NCBI GenBank assembly: GCA_020723285.1
Contig: DYJE01000001.1
Location: forward strand, 613,294-677,293
From: Desulforapulum autotrophicum
Lineage (GTDB): Bacteria; Desulfobacterota; Desulfobacteria; Desulfobacterales; Desulfolunaceae
DNA: 64,000 nucleotides
Reading direction: 5' to 3'
The position numbers and the translations under genes are program-made. A model generated the notes under the pieces. The model was not told the origin of the DNA. It ran no database searches and saw nothing but the letters and a program-made list of their open reading frames with translations. Every line of letters begins with the position of its first letter. Position 1 is the first letter of the stretch. This document shows, piece by piece, positions 54,810-63,804 of the stretch.

Positions 54810-54856
54810 AGTTAAAGTTAACTTTAACTATATATGCCTTAACCCGACGCTGTCAA
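54810..54856 (-). promoter_or_regulatory. Promoter and 20-bp palindromic operator of the MerR/acyl-CoA dehydrogenase operon
   Basis: A perfect 20-bp palindrome AGTTAAAGTTAACTTTAACT (54810-54829) lies 9 bp before the regulator start. A TTGACA -35 (54851-54856) with TATATA at 16 bp (54829-54834), or TATAGT at 18 bp, stands next to it on the minus strand, so a bound regulator would cover the start of transcription. The shape resembles LiuR-type sites. Confidence 0.72.
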
Positions 54857-54954
54857 GATGTTTTGTAAAAGAGACACTGGAGGTGCAACTTAAAATAATC
54901 CATGACGACCCAAGCCTCATGGCTATACTTTGGATATACAAAAGGAGGGAATAA

Positions 54955-55202
54955 ATGCTTACAAAAATTCAGAAATGGGGCAACAGCCAGGGCATACGCA
55001 TTACGAAAACCCTTCTCGCCGACGCCAGCATCAACGTCGGCGATGACGTCAATATTGAGGTTAAAGATGGCGCATTGATCGTAACCCCTGCACAAAAAAA
55101 CCGAAAAAATATGACCTCAAGGATCTTGTGGCTAAAATTCCGAAAGGCTATCAGGGCAAAGAAACCGAATGGGGCGAACCCGTGGGCAAAGAGGATTGGT
55201 AG
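54955..55202 (+). pseudogene. MazE/AbrB-type antitoxin, frameshifted, toxin absent
   Basis: The N-terminal half is a clean SpoVT/AbrB swapped-hairpin antitoxin (MLTKIQKWGNSQGIRITKTLL, then GDDVNIEVKDGALIVTP) with AAAGGAGG upstream. After GTAACCCCTGCA comes a run of seven A. In the -1 frame the expected antitoxin tail reads on (KKYDLKDLVAKIPKGY, ending GKEDW and TAG at 55200-55202); the zero frame instead runs into unrelated sequence to 55365. An eighth A would restore the gene, so one base is probably lost. The heptamer A-AAA-AAC could also allow slippage. No MazF/PemK toxin follows. Confidence 0.72.
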
Positions 55203-55251
55203 TTTTAGCTATTCTGGATGCGTGTATATATTAATAAAGTCGGTCCCCGGA

Positions 55252-55662
55252 TTATTTCGTCACTTCTTCCTTGAATTTTTTCTGCAACGCGTCAAAAAGA
55301 TCCTTCTCTTTTTTCTTCCGTTCCTGGGTAAAGGCTTTGACCTTGTCTTCGTAGGCGTTTTTTGATTTTTCCTGGAACTTGCGGATTTCGTCTTCCATGT
55401 TCGTCTCTTTGACGTCCCGGGAAATCTCTTCGATTTTACCGTGGTCCTCGATCACCAGATTCACGGTTTCGAAGGGTCCGTCCACCATGTTGACAATACC
55501 GAGGGCCTTCAGATCGTTGCTGATCCGGGTCACCCGGTCGATGTTCATGCCCAGAAGCTCACTGACATCCTTCAAGGACGGCGTCATTCTTTTCTTAAAC
55601 TCGATGACCCGGATGGCGGCCACCAGCACATGGGCTTCTTCGTAAAGACTCATTTTATTCAT
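55252..55662 (-). CDS. Winged-helix-like protein with charged coiled-coil tail
   Basis: A 136-residue protein. The first half (MNKMSLYEEAHVLVAAIRVIEFKKRMTPSLKDVSELLGMNIDRVTRISNDLKALGIVNMVDGPFETVNLV, about 1-70) has a helix-turn-helix pattern like MarR- or TrmB-type wHTH domains. The second half (about 72-136) is a highly charged Lys/Glu helix that probably forms a coiled coil. I start at the ATG at 55662, which has GGGAG upstream; the frame extends to 55734 without support. I do not recognise a named family. It converges on the antitoxin remnant. Confidence 0.75.
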   Translation of the reverse strand: MNKMSLYEEAHVLVAAIRVIEFKKRMTPSLKDVSELLGMNIDRVTRISNDLKALGIVNMVDGPFETVNLVIEDHGKIEEISRDVKETNMEDEIRKFQEKSKNAYEDKVKAFTQERKKKEKDLFDALQKKFKEEVTK

Positions 55663-55859
55663 AACACGCTCCCTTCGTGGATCAGAACTCGCCCCAGCAC
55701 CTTTCATCTCATCTGGGATAAAGATGAAAAACAATTACCAAATCCTCGTAAGCCGCGCAAATCAATTTTTCCCGTTTTGCCACGGTTTGTCAGGCTTTTA
55801 AAAAACATTGCATGCGCCATGAATTAGACGTAAGGTTGGAGCAAAAAAAAGGAGGACAC

Positions 55860-56711
55860 ATGGATCTCGCATTTACGAAAATGGAAGGCATTGGCAACGA
55901 TTTCGTCATAATCGACGACAGGAAGCAGAAGTTAGAAAGAACAGGATCTTACAGCGATCTTTCAATAAAACTCTGCAACAGACGGTTCGGCATCGGAGCC
56001 GACGGGCTCATCGTGGTTCTTACATCCTCCTCCTGCGATATAAAATTCCGGATCTTCAATTCCGACGGCAGCGAGGCCCAGATGTGCGGAAACGGCATAC
56101 GATGCCTGGCACGTTATGCCTATGAAGAGGGAATGATCGAAAAAACGGAATTCACCGTGGAAACCCTGGCGGGAGTCAAAATTCCCAAGCTGAACCTTGA
56201 TGACCAGGGACGAATTCTTTCCGTCACGGTGGATATGGGCCAACCTGTCCTCGAAGCACGGGACATCCCGTTTCATCCCTCTCAGCATGGGGCCCTTGTT
56301 CAGACCATAGACACTGAAAAAGGTCCGGTGTCCTTCACCGCCGTTTCCATGGGAAACCCCCACGCGGTGATATTCGTAGGAGACGCATCCAAAGCCCCCG
56401 TCACCGAAACCGGCCCCGTGGTGGAAATCCATCCGGCCTTCCCTGAAAAGACCAACGTGGAATTCATCGAGGTCCTTTCCAATTCCGAACTTCGGATGCG
56501 GGTCTGGGAACGGGGTTCCGGCGTAACCCTGGCCTGCGGCACCGGAGCCTGCGCCGCCGTGGTGGCCGCCATTTTGAACAATAAAACGGATAACACCGTG
56601 ATTGTCCACCTGGACGGCGGCGATCTCACCATCACCTGGGACAGGGAATCGGGCCATGTGTTCAAGACCGGCCCCGCCCGAACGGTGTATCACGGACTGA
56701 TCAGGATCTGA
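55860..56711 (+). CDS. dapF: Diaminopimelate epimerase
   Basis: Interconverts LL- and meso-diaminopimelate for lysine and peptidoglycan synthesis. The 283-residue enzyme has two alpha/beta domains. The catalytic cysteines are in AQMCGNGIRCLARYAYE (about residue 74) and LACGTGACAAVVAA (about residue 222). KMEGIGNDFVIID at the N-terminus, SMGNPHAVIFV, and TNVEFIEV are typical. The frame extends to 55812, but AAGGAGG immediately before the ATG at 55860 fixes the start. It is monocistronic; no other dap gene is near. Confidence 0.96.
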   Translation: MDLAFTKMEGIGNDFVIIDDRKQKLERTGSYSDLSIKLCNRRFGIGADGLIVVLTSSSCDIKFRIFNSDGSEAQMCGNGIRCLARYAYEEGMIEKTEFTVETLAGVKIPKLNLDDQGRILSVTVDMGQPVLEARDIPFHPSQHGALVQTIDTEKGPVSFTAVSMGNPHAVIFVGDASKAPVTETGPVVEIHPAFPEKTNVEFIEVLSNSELRMRVWERGSGVTLACGTGACAAVVAAILNNKTDNTVIVHLDGGDLTITWDRESGHVFKTGPARTVYHGLIRI

Positions 56712-56813
56712 CGCAAAGGATGTGATCCTTCAGTAAAATAGAACGTTGCATGACCCTGCCATCTGTATTATATTTAGAGCAACTCTTATCTCGTCTTCTC
56801 CATAATGAAATCC

Positions 56814-56844
56814 GGGAACGGCTAAACCTGTTTTGACCGTTCCC
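56814..56844 (+). terminator. Hairpin between dapF and the efflux operon
   Basis: A perfect 8-bp stem GGGAACGG (56814-56821) with CCGTTCCC (56837-56844) around a 15-nt loop, followed by TTCCGTTC rather than a T-run. It may end the dapF transcript, or act in the leader of the efflux operon that starts at 56893. Confidence 0.45.
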
Positions 56845-56892
56845 TTCCGTTCAGACTTTCGACAACTATATTTGACTTAAGGTTATATCGCC

Positions 56893-58209
56893 ATGATGCT
56901 ACGCCGTTCAGCATTCCTTGCCGTTTTTTTTCTCATGATGGTCTCGTCCGCTTTCCCGGAGCCATCGGCTGAACAGACCCTTGACAGCCTGATCGCCGAA
57001 GCGCTGGAAAACAATCCGTCACTCCAGGCGGCCCGGTATCAGAAGCTTTCAACAGAGACCCGGATCAGCCAGGCCAAGGCCTGGGAAGCGCCCCAGATCG
57101 GCGTTGAATTCCCTCTCACGCCCACGTCCTCCTTTCCGAATCCATTCAAGGATTCCATGGAAACCGATTACTTCATACAACAGAAAATCCCTTTCCCCGG
57201 AAAGACGGGCATCATGGCCATGGCTGAGCAAAGCGGTTCGGACATGGCGGCCCATAACGTCAAGGCCCTTGAAAACGCTGTCATCAAAGACCTGAAAAAA
57301 ACATACTACGATCTCTGTCTCCTTCAAAGAAAGATCATCCTCAACCGGGAGTCCCAGGATCTCATGCGCAGGTTTTCCGAACTCGCCCGGAAACAATACG
57401 AACTGGGCAAGGGAACCCAGGCCGATGTGCTCCGGGCTCAGACCGAACTGTCCATGCTCATCAACGAAGGAAACACGATGAGGCAGGAAAAAAAGACCAT
57501 GGAAACCATGATCGGCGCCCTGACCGGACGGCCGAAGGATCAGCCAGGAGGGCCTTTCACGGATCTTGATGAATCGTTCATTCCGGCGGATCTGACGGCG
57601 ATCCCCGCCGCACCCCATGAAAAAAGGCCCGAACTTCAGGCCATGGCGGAAAACATCCGGATGAAAGACGCCGAACACGCCCTGGCGAAAAGGGATTACT
57701 ACCCGGACATCATGCTCCGGCTGATGTACAAACGCATGGAAGAAGGCCCCGACGACTATTTTTCGACCATGATCAGCGTGGATCTTCCCTTTCTTTTCAT
57801 GTCCGGCGGGAAAATCAGGGGGCGGGTGGAAGAAAGCCGTTTGAATGTCCTCAAGGCCAGGGAAGATTTGAGGGCCATGGAAAACATGGCGCGTTACCAG
57901 GTCGAGGAAGCTGTGAACACTGCGGAGAACCACCGAAGGACCATGGAATTCTACAGAACCACGGTCATTCCCCAGGCCGTCCAGGCCCGGGAATCCATGG
58001 GTTCAGCATACGCCACGGGGAAAGCCGAGCTGTTCGAACTCATCGAATCCCTGCGAACGGAACTCGGGGCAAGGGAAAGCTATTACAGCTCTTTGGCCGA
58101 ATGGCTGAAGGCTTTGGCGGACCTGGAACAGGCCGAAGGACGTGACAGTGGCATCCACGCAAGAAAAGACCCCGCCCCACCGGAACTTCAAGAAAGGAAC
58201 ACACCATGA
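56893..58209 (+). CDS. TolC/CusC-family outer-membrane efflux protein
   Basis: Outer-membrane channel of the tripartite heavy-metal pump. The 438-residue protein has a signal peptide (about 1-22, LAVFFLMMVSSAFPEPSA) and two OEP repeats: LIAEALENNPSLQAARYQKLSTETRISQAKAWEAPQIGVEF and, in the second half, AENIRMKDAEHALAKRDYYPDIMLRLMYKRM. Long helical stretches (about 100-200 and 300-400) form the coiled-coil tunnel. Its stop overlaps the start of the adaptor gene by four bases, so the three pump genes are one operon. No lipobox is evident. Confidence 0.9.
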   Translation: MMLRRSAFLAVFFLMMVSSAFPEPSAEQTLDSLIAEALENNPSLQAARYQKLSTETRISQAKAWEAPQIGVEFPLTPTSSFPNPFKDSMETDYFIQQKIPFPGKTGIMAMAEQSGSDMAAHNVKALENAVIKDLKKTYYDLCLLQRKIILNRESQDLMRRFSELARKQYELGKGTQADVLRAQTELSMLINEGNTMRQEKKTMETMIGALTGRPKDQPGGPFTDLDESFIPADLTAIPAAPHEKRPELQAMAENIRMKDAEHALAKRDYYPDIMLRLMYKRMEEGPDDYFSTMISVDLPFLFMSGGKIRGRVEESRLNVLKAREDLRAMENMARYQVEEAVNTAENHRRTMEFYRTTVIPQAVQARESMGSAYATGKAELFELIESLRTELGARESYYSSLAEWLKALADLEQAEGRDSGIHARKDPAPPELQERNTP

Positions 58210-60023
58210 ACAAAACCATCGTCTCATCCATTCTGTCCGTCCTGATCGGTTTCTCGGCAGGCTATTTCGTTTTCAAACAGCCCGAAGCCCATACCGTGAG
58301 CCATAAACCGGCACAAGAGCGAAAAATCCTGTATTACCAGGACCCCATGAACCCTGAAGTCACGTCGCACACCCCAAAAAAGGCCGCTGACGGGATGGAT
58401 TTCGTCCCGGTTTACGAAAAAGAAAAACCTGCGGATGGCGGCACCGAAATCGCTTATTACGTGGACCCCATGCATCCCTGGTACACATCCGAAAAACCGG
58501 GGAAAGCCCCGGACTGCGGCATGGACCTTGTGCCTGTCTACAAAAACGACGAAAAGGCCCAAGGGGTGAAAATCGACCCCTCCATGATTCAGAGCATGGG
58601 AGTGACCCTTGAAAAAGCGGAAAAAAGGACGCTCTCAAAAACCATCCGGGCATCGGGCCTGGTGGAAATCGACGAATCGCGCCTTTACACCGTGACCACC
58701 AAATTCATGGGCTGGGTGGACAGGCTCAAAGTCAACCGAACCGGCCAGGCTGTCAGTGAAAACCAGAGCCTTTTCACCTTGTACAGCCCGGACTTGGTCA
58801 GCGCCCAGGACGAGTACCTCCTGGCCCTTAAATACAGGAACAATCTGTCTGAAAGCGGGATCGACGAAATCAGAAACCAGGGCGACGGAATGATTGAAAG
58901 CGTGGTCAGACGCCTTTCTTACTGGGACATCGGCAAACCGGAGATCCTGGCCCTTGAGAAACGAGGAAAACCCGTGAAGAACATCGAGATAAGGTCACCG
59001 TACCGTGGGGTGGTCATGGATAAAATGATCACGGAAGGCGATAAAATCGAGGCCGGAATGCCCCTTTACCGGATCGCGGACCTTTCCACGGTTTGGGTCA
59101 CGGCGGACGTGTATCCCCAGGATCTTCCCTGGATCGGGAAAGGCGGCGCAGCGGACATGTCATTTCCGGCCCTCCCCGACCGGACCTTCAAAGGCAACGT
59201 GGAGTTCCTCTACCCCACCATGAACGGGGAATCCCGGACTGCGAAAATCCGCATCGTGATGAAGAACGATAAAAACGTTTCCCTCAAACCCGGCATGATC
59301 GGGGCCGTTTCCATTGCTTCCGCCGTTTCACGGGCTGAGGTGACCGTGCCCGAACAGGCGGTGATCAAATCCGGTTTAAGGGATATCGCCGTGGTGGCCC
59401 TGGGCGACGGATATTTCGCACCGAGGGAAATCCGCACCGGGGTTTCCGAAGGCGGGTACATTCAGGTTCTGGACGGCATCCGTGAAGGTGAAGACATCGT
59501 CACCTCCTCCCAGTTCCTCATCGATTCGGAAAGCAACTTAAGGGCCGCCATCGCCGGAATGGGGAAAAAACCAACAGCGGACAGTCCTCCGGCCCAAAGC
59601 ACCAAAGCCCCCCCATCCTCTCTGGCCGGCGGAACCCTCGTTGCGGATAATGCCGCCATTAAAAACAACGCCGCGTCAAAACCCCTCATGGCGTCAGCCA
59701 AAACCCGGTACACCTGTGACATGCACCCTGAAATCATCAAAGACAAACCCGGAAACTGCCCCATCTGTGGCATGCACCTCGTGCCTGTCAAAGCGGAGAA
59801 AAAGGACACGAAAAAAATCCAGTACACCTGCGAGATGCACCCCGAAGTCATCAAGGACAAACCCGGAAGCTGCCCCGTCTGCGGCATGCACCTCGTCCCC
59901 GTCAAAACGGAGAAAAAGGACACGAAAAAAATCCAGTACACCTGCGAGATGCATCCTGAAGTCATCAAGGACAAACCCGGAAGCTGCCCCATCTGCGGCA
60001 TGTTTCTGACTCCTAAAAAATGA
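58206..60023 (+). CDS. CusB-like RND periplasmic adaptor with five heavy-metal-binding domains
   Basis: Membrane fusion protein of a copper/silver efflux pump, 605 residues. An N-terminal anchor (about 4-20) is followed by two HMBD modules: YYQDPMNPEV (about 39-66, cysteine lost) and YYVDPMHPWYT...CGMDLVPVY (about 80-108). The adaptor core (about 115-445) has lipoyl and barrel domains (GWVDRLKVNRTGQAVSENQSLFTLYSPDLVSAQDEYL, IRSPYRGVVMDKMITEGDKI). The C-terminus carries three near-identical 38-residue HMBD modules (YTC-x-MHPE...CP-x-CGMHLVPV). These modules bind Cu(I) through Met, Cys and His. It sits between tolC-like and cusA-like genes. Confidence 0.92.
   Translation: MNKTIVSSILSVLIGFSAGYFVFKQPEAHTVSHKPAQERKILYYQDPMNPEVTSHTPKKAADGMDFVPVYEKEKPADGGTEIAYYVDPMHPWYTSEKPGKAPDCGMDLVPVYKNDEKAQGVKIDPSMIQSMGVTLEKAEKRTLSKTIRASGLVEIDESRLYTVTTKFMGWVDRLKVNRTGQAVSENQSLFTLYSPDLVSAQDEYLLALKYRNNLSESGIDEIRNQGDGMIESVVRRLSYWDIGKPEILALEKRGKPVKNIEIRSPYRGVVMDKMITEGDKIEAGMPLYRIADLSTVWVTADVYPQDLPWIGKGGAADMSFPALPDRTFKGNVEFLYPTMNGESRTAKIRIVMKNDKNVSLKPGMIGAVSIASAVSRAEVTVPEQAVIKSGLRDIAVVALGDGYFAPREIRTGVSEGGYIQVLDGIREGEDIVTSSQFLIDSESNLRAAIAGMGKKPTADSPPAQSTKAPPSSLAGGTLVADNAAIKNNAASKPLMASAKTRYTCDMHPEIIKDKPGNCPICGMHLVPVKAEKKDTKKIQYTCEMHPEVIKDKPGSCPVCGMHLVPVKTEKKDTKKIQYTCEMHPEVIKDKPGSCPICGMFLTPKK
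59709..60023 (+). repeat. Three tandem 114-bp coding repeats
   Basis: Units start at 59709, 59823 and 59937 (third truncated by the stop). Units 2 and 3 differ at only a few bases over 87 nt. Each encodes one heavy-metal-binding domain plus a Lys-rich linker. The similarity shows recent duplication within the gene. Confidence 0.92.
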
Positions 60024-60068
60024 TCGCCGGACGCAAATCGAATATTGAATGGAAAAAAGAGACACCCT

Positions 60069-63000
60069 ATGCTGAAAAAGATCATCGAAACATCCATCGA
60101 CAACACGTTCATGGTCATTCTGGCCACGGTGTTTTTCGCGGCGATGGGCCTTTACTCCCTTATCACCATCCCCATTGACGCCATACCCGACCTCTCCGAC
60201 GCCCAGGTGATCATCTACACCGAATACCAGGGGCAGTCCCCGAAGACCGTGGAAGATCAGGTCACCTTCCCCCTGACCACCGCCATGGTGTCGGTTCCCC
60301 ATTCCAAGGTGGTCCGGGGGTACTCGTTTTTCGGTTACTCACTGGTCTACATCATCTTCGAAGACGGAACGGACATTTACTGGGCGCGGAGCCGCGTGCT
60401 GGAGTATCTCAACTCCGCCACACGCCAGCTTCCCAAAGGCGTGACCCCCACCCTGGGTCCTGACGCCACCGGCGTGGGCTGGGTGTTCGAATACACCCTT
60501 TCATCGCCCCGGCATTCCCTCCAGGACTTGCGTTCCATCCAGGACTGGTACCTGAAATACGGCCTGTCAGCGGTGGACGGCGTTTCGGAAGTGGCCAGCA
60601 TCGGCGGATTCGTGAAACAATACCAGATCACCGTTGACCCGGTGAAACTCCAGGCCTACAACATCCCCCTTTCCATGATCGAAATGGCGGTTTCGGACTC
60701 CAACAGCGACGCCGGAGGCGAAATCATCGAAATGGGCGAAACCGAATTCATGATCCGGGGCCTGGGCTACATCAAATCCATAGCGGACATCGAAAACATC
60801 CCCCTCATGGTGGACAAAAGCCGGGGGACGCCCGTGTTCATAAGGGATGTGGCCCACGTTTCCATGGGGCCTTTGATGCGGCGGGGCATCGCCGAACTGA
60901 ATGGTGAAGGTGAAACCGTGGGTGGCATTGTGGTGATGCGGTATGGAGAAAACGCCCTCAGCGTCATCGAAAACGTGAAAAAAAAGCTGGAAGAACTGAA
61001 ACCTGGCCTCCCCAAGGGGGTGTCCATCGAGACCGCATACGACAGGTCCAGCCTGATCACACGGGCCATCGACACCCTCAAGCATAAGCTGCTGGAAGAA
61101 ATCCTGGTGGTGGCTCTCGTGTGCATCATCTTCCTCTTGCACGCCCGGAGCGCCCTGGTGGCGGTGTTCACGCTCCCCACCGCCATCCTCGCGTCCTTCA
61201 TCATCATGAAGGCTCAAGGGATCAACGCCAACATCATGTCCCTGGGGGGCATCGCCATCGCCATCGGGGCCATGGTGGACGCGGCCATCATCATGATCGA
61301 AAACGCCCACAAGCACATCGAGCATGAAAATGAAAAGCCGATCCACGAACGGCGTAAACTCAAGGACATCATCAAGGAATCCGCACTGGAAGTGGGGCCC
61401 GCCCTGTTCTATTCCCTCCTGGTGATCACCGTATCCTTCATCCCGGTGTTTACCCTGGAAGAGCAGGAAGGACGTCTGTTCAAGCCCCTGGCCTTCACCA
61501 AAACCTACGCCATGGCCGCCGCAGCCGTTCTGTCCATCACCGTGGTTCCCGTGCTCATGCGGTTCGCCCTCAAGGGCAACATCCTTCCCGAGCACCGGAA
61601 CCCCGTGAACCGGTTTCTCATTGCCGTTTACCACCCCGTGGTGGACGGCGTACTGAAATTCCCGAAAACGATCATAGTCTTGGCCCTGATCCTCCTCGGA
61701 ATCACAACCTACCCGTTCATGAAAACCGGCTCGGAATTCATGCCGCCCCTCTACGAAGGCGACCTCCTCTACATGCCCACCACCATGCCGGGCATTTCCG
61801 TCACCAAAGCAAGAGAACTCCTTCAGCAGACCGACCGGATGATCCGCACGTTCCCTGAAGTCCATCATGTGTTCGGCAAGGCCGGGCGGGCTGAAACAGC
61901 CACGGACCCGGCGGGCCTTGACATGCTTGAAACCACCATCATGCTGAAACCCGAGGACCAGTGGCGGCCCGGCATGACCGTGGACAAACTCATCGCCGAA
62001 CTGGACCGGACCGTCCGGGTTCCCGGCCTCACCAATTCCTGGACCATGCCCATCAAAACACGGGTGGACATGCTGAGCACCGGCATCAAAACGCCGGTGG
62101 GCGTGAAAATCTCAGGACCTGATCTTGAAACCCTTGAAAACCTCGGCAAACAGGTGGAAGAGGTCCTTAGAACCGTTCCCGGAACCCTCAGTGCTTTCGC
62201 TGAACGGGCCGTGGGTGGAAACTACCTGGACATCGCCATCGACCGGGTTGAAGCGGCCCGGTTCGGCCTCACCGTGGGCAAGGTCCAGATGGTCATCCGA
62301 AGCGCCATGGGCGGCATGAGCATCACCCAGACCGTGGAAGGCCTTGAAAGGTATCCCGTGAACCTCAGGTACAGCCGTGAACTCCGGGATACCCTCGACG
62401 CCCTGAAGCGTGTTCTCGTCCCTGCGCCCACCGGCCAGCATGTTCCCCTGGGGCAGATCGCCACCTTCACAACCGCCAAAGGCCCCATGGTGATCCGAAG
62501 CGAAGACGCGAGGCCCAATTCCTGGGTCTTCGTGGACATCCACAGCATGGACATCGGCACCTACATCAAGGGCGCCCGGAAAGCCGTTACGGAAAACGTC
62601 GCCATGCCAAAGGGTTATCACCTGATCTGGAGCGGCCAGTTCGAATACATGCAAAGGGCCGAAAAGCGGCTGATGCTCGTGATCCCCATGACCCTTTTCA
62701 TCATCTTTGTCATCATCTACCTGAACACACGCTCCCTTATCAAAGTGGGCATCGTGTTCATGGCCGTTCCCTTTTCCCTGATCGGCGCGTTCTGGACGCT
62801 CTATTTCCTGGATTACCACCTGAGTATCGCCGTGTGGGTGGGCATCATCGCCCTGGCGGGTCTTGATGCGGAAACAGGCGTTGTCATGCTTCTTTACCTT
62901 GACATGGCGTATGAAAGCATGAAAAGGAAGGGACTGATTCAAGGCGTTGCCGATCTTAAACAGGCCATTCACCACGGTGCGGTTCAGCGTGTGCGTCCCA

Positions 63001-63188
63001 AGATCATGACCGCCTCGGTGATCATCGCCGGACTTCTTCCCATCATGTGGAGTCACGGGGCCGGGGCTGACGTGATGAAGCGTATCGCCGCACCCATGCT
63101 GGGCGGGGTGATCTCTTCCGTGGCCATGGAGCTTTTCGTCTATCCTGCGGTTTACCTCCTGTGGAAGAGGAAACGTTCAGGCGGATGA
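60069..63188 (+). CDS. CusA/CzcA-family heavy-metal RND efflux pump, monovalent-cation type
   Basis: Inner-membrane proton antiporter of about 1039 residues, the full length of the HME-RND family. It has TM1 (about 12-32), a large periplasmic loop with RGYSFFGYSLVYIIFEDGTDIYWARSRVLE, TM helices from about 335, the core motif LGGIAIAIGAMVDAAIIMIENAHKHIE (about 393-419; DAAI is the CusA-like form), the second loop (about 550-860) and final helices. GDLLYMPTTMPGIS and GLDAETGVVMLLYLDMAYE are family marks. I start at the ATG at 60069 rather than TTG at 60045. It pumps Cu+ or Ag+ out of the periplasm with the two upstream proteins. Confidence 0.93.
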   Translation: MLKKIIETSIDNTFMVILATVFFAAMGLYSLITIPIDAIPDLSDAQVIIYTEYQGQSPKTVEDQVTFPLTTAMVSVPHSKVVRGYSFFGYSLVYIIFEDGTDIYWARSRVLEYLNSATRQLPKGVTPTLGPDATGVGWVFEYTLSSPRHSLQDLRSIQDWYLKYGLSAVDGVSEVASIGGFVKQYQITVDPVKLQAYNIPLSMIEMAVSDSNSDAGGEIIEMGETEFMIRGLGYIKSIADIENIPLMVDKSRGTPVFIRDVAHVSMGPLMRRGIAELNGEGETVGGIVVMRYGENALSVIENVKKKLEELKPGLPKGVSIETAYDRSSLITRAIDTLKHKLLEEILVVALVCIIFLLHARSALVAVFTLPTAILASFIIMKAQGINANIMSLGGIAIAIGAMVDAAIIMIENAHKHIEHENEKPIHERRKLKDIIKESALEVGPALFYSLLVITVSFIPVFTLEEQEGRLFKPLAFTKTYAMAAAAVLSITVVPVLMRFALKGNILPEHRNPVNRFLIAVYHPVVDGVLKFPKTIIVLALILLGITTYPFMKTGSEFMPPLYEGDLLYMPTTMPGISVTKARELLQQTDRMIRTFPEVHHVFGKAGRAETATDPAGLDMLETTIMLKPEDQWRPGMTVDKLIAELDRTVRVPGLTNSWTMPIKTRVDMLSTGIKTPVGVKISGPDLETLENLGKQVEEVLRTVPGTLSAFAERAVGGNYLDIAIDRVEAARFGLTVGKVQMVIRSAMGGMSITQTVEGLERYPVNLRYSRELRDTLDALKRVLVPAPTGQHVPLGQIATFTTAKGPMVIRSEDARPNSWVFVDIHSMDIGTYIKGARKAVTENVAMPKGYHLIWSGQFEYMQRAEKRLMLVIPMTLFIIFVIIYLNTRSLIKVGIVFMAVPFSLIGAFWTLYFLDYHLSIAVWVGIIALAGLDAETGVVMLLYLDMAYESMKRKGLIQGVADLKQAIHHGAVQRVRPKIMTASVIIAGLLPIMWSHGAGADVMKRIAAPMLGGVISSVAMELFVYPAVYLLWKRKRSGG

Positions 63189-63249
63189 CCCGGAGCTGAA
63201 CCGGCCGTCGCCATTTTAAACCCACCCATTGCTTTAAAAGGATAAAAAC

Positions 63250-63804
63250 GTGATTCGAAGAAAAGACCGGGTCTGTCCTGTAGAAATGGCCGGGGCCCTC
63301 GACATCGGCATCCGGAAATGTTTCCAGAACCCAGAAAAAATCCTGTCACCCCTTATCAGGACCGGAATGACGGTCCTGGATTTCGGATGCGGTCCCGGTT
63401 TTTTCACCCTGGCCATGGCGCGACTTGTCGGGCCTTCGGGCAAGGTCATCGCCGCGGACCTTCAGGACGGCATGCTTGACATTGTGCGAAACAAAGTAAG
63501 GGGCCTTGACATCGAGAACCGTGTCCTGTTCCACCAATGCCCGGAAAACGCCCTGGACGTCAGAGAAAAAGTCGATTTCGTCCTGGCGTTCTACATCATG
63601 CACGAGCACCCCGACCCCACGTCCGTCTTCAAAGAAGTCGCCGCCATTCTGAACCCCGGCGGCTGCATCCTCATCGTCGAACCGCCATTCCATGTTTCAA
63701 GAAAAGCCTTTGCCAAAACCGTTAACGATGCGGAATCCCAGGGATTCGCCCTTGCCGGTTCCCCCAGGGTGTTCATGGGCATGACGGCGATGATGAAACG
63801 ATGA
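63250..63804 (+). CDS. Class I SAM-dependent methyltransferase
   Basis: A 184-residue Rossmann-fold methyltransferase. Motif I VLDFGCGPGFFTLAMARLVG (about 42-61) binds SAM, IAADLQDGMLDIVRNKV holds the acidic ribose contact, and VDFVLAFYIMHEHPDP plus ILNPGGCILIVEPPFHVS are motifs post-I and IV-V. It resembles UbiE/ArsM-like small methyltransferases but lacks the extra cysteines of ArsM, so the substrate is open. The start is GTG with AAAGGA eight bases upstream, 61 bp after the cusA-like stop, so it could belong to the metal operon. Confidence 0.85.
   Translation: MIRRKDRVCPVEMAGALDIGIRKCFQNPEKILSPLIRTGMTVLDFGCGPGFFTLAMARLVGPSGKVIAADLQDGMLDIVRNKVRGLDIENRVLFHQCPENALDVREKVDFVLAFYIMHEHPDPTSVFKEVAAILNPGGCILIVEPPFHVSRKAFAKTVNDAESQGFALAGSPRVFMGMTAMMKR

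Noticed and set aside
55092..55365. C-terminal extension of the antitoxin frame (136 residues in frame 0)
   Set aside because: After the A-run the frame-0 translation is basic and then hydrophobic without family sense, and it crosses the antisense of the next gene. The -1 frame gives the expected antitoxin tail instead.
60567..61868. 433-codon minus-strand open frame inside the cusA-like gene
   Set aside because: The His/Asp/Gly-rich product is a mirror of RND codons. It has no family match, and cusA-like motifs are unbroken on the plus strand.
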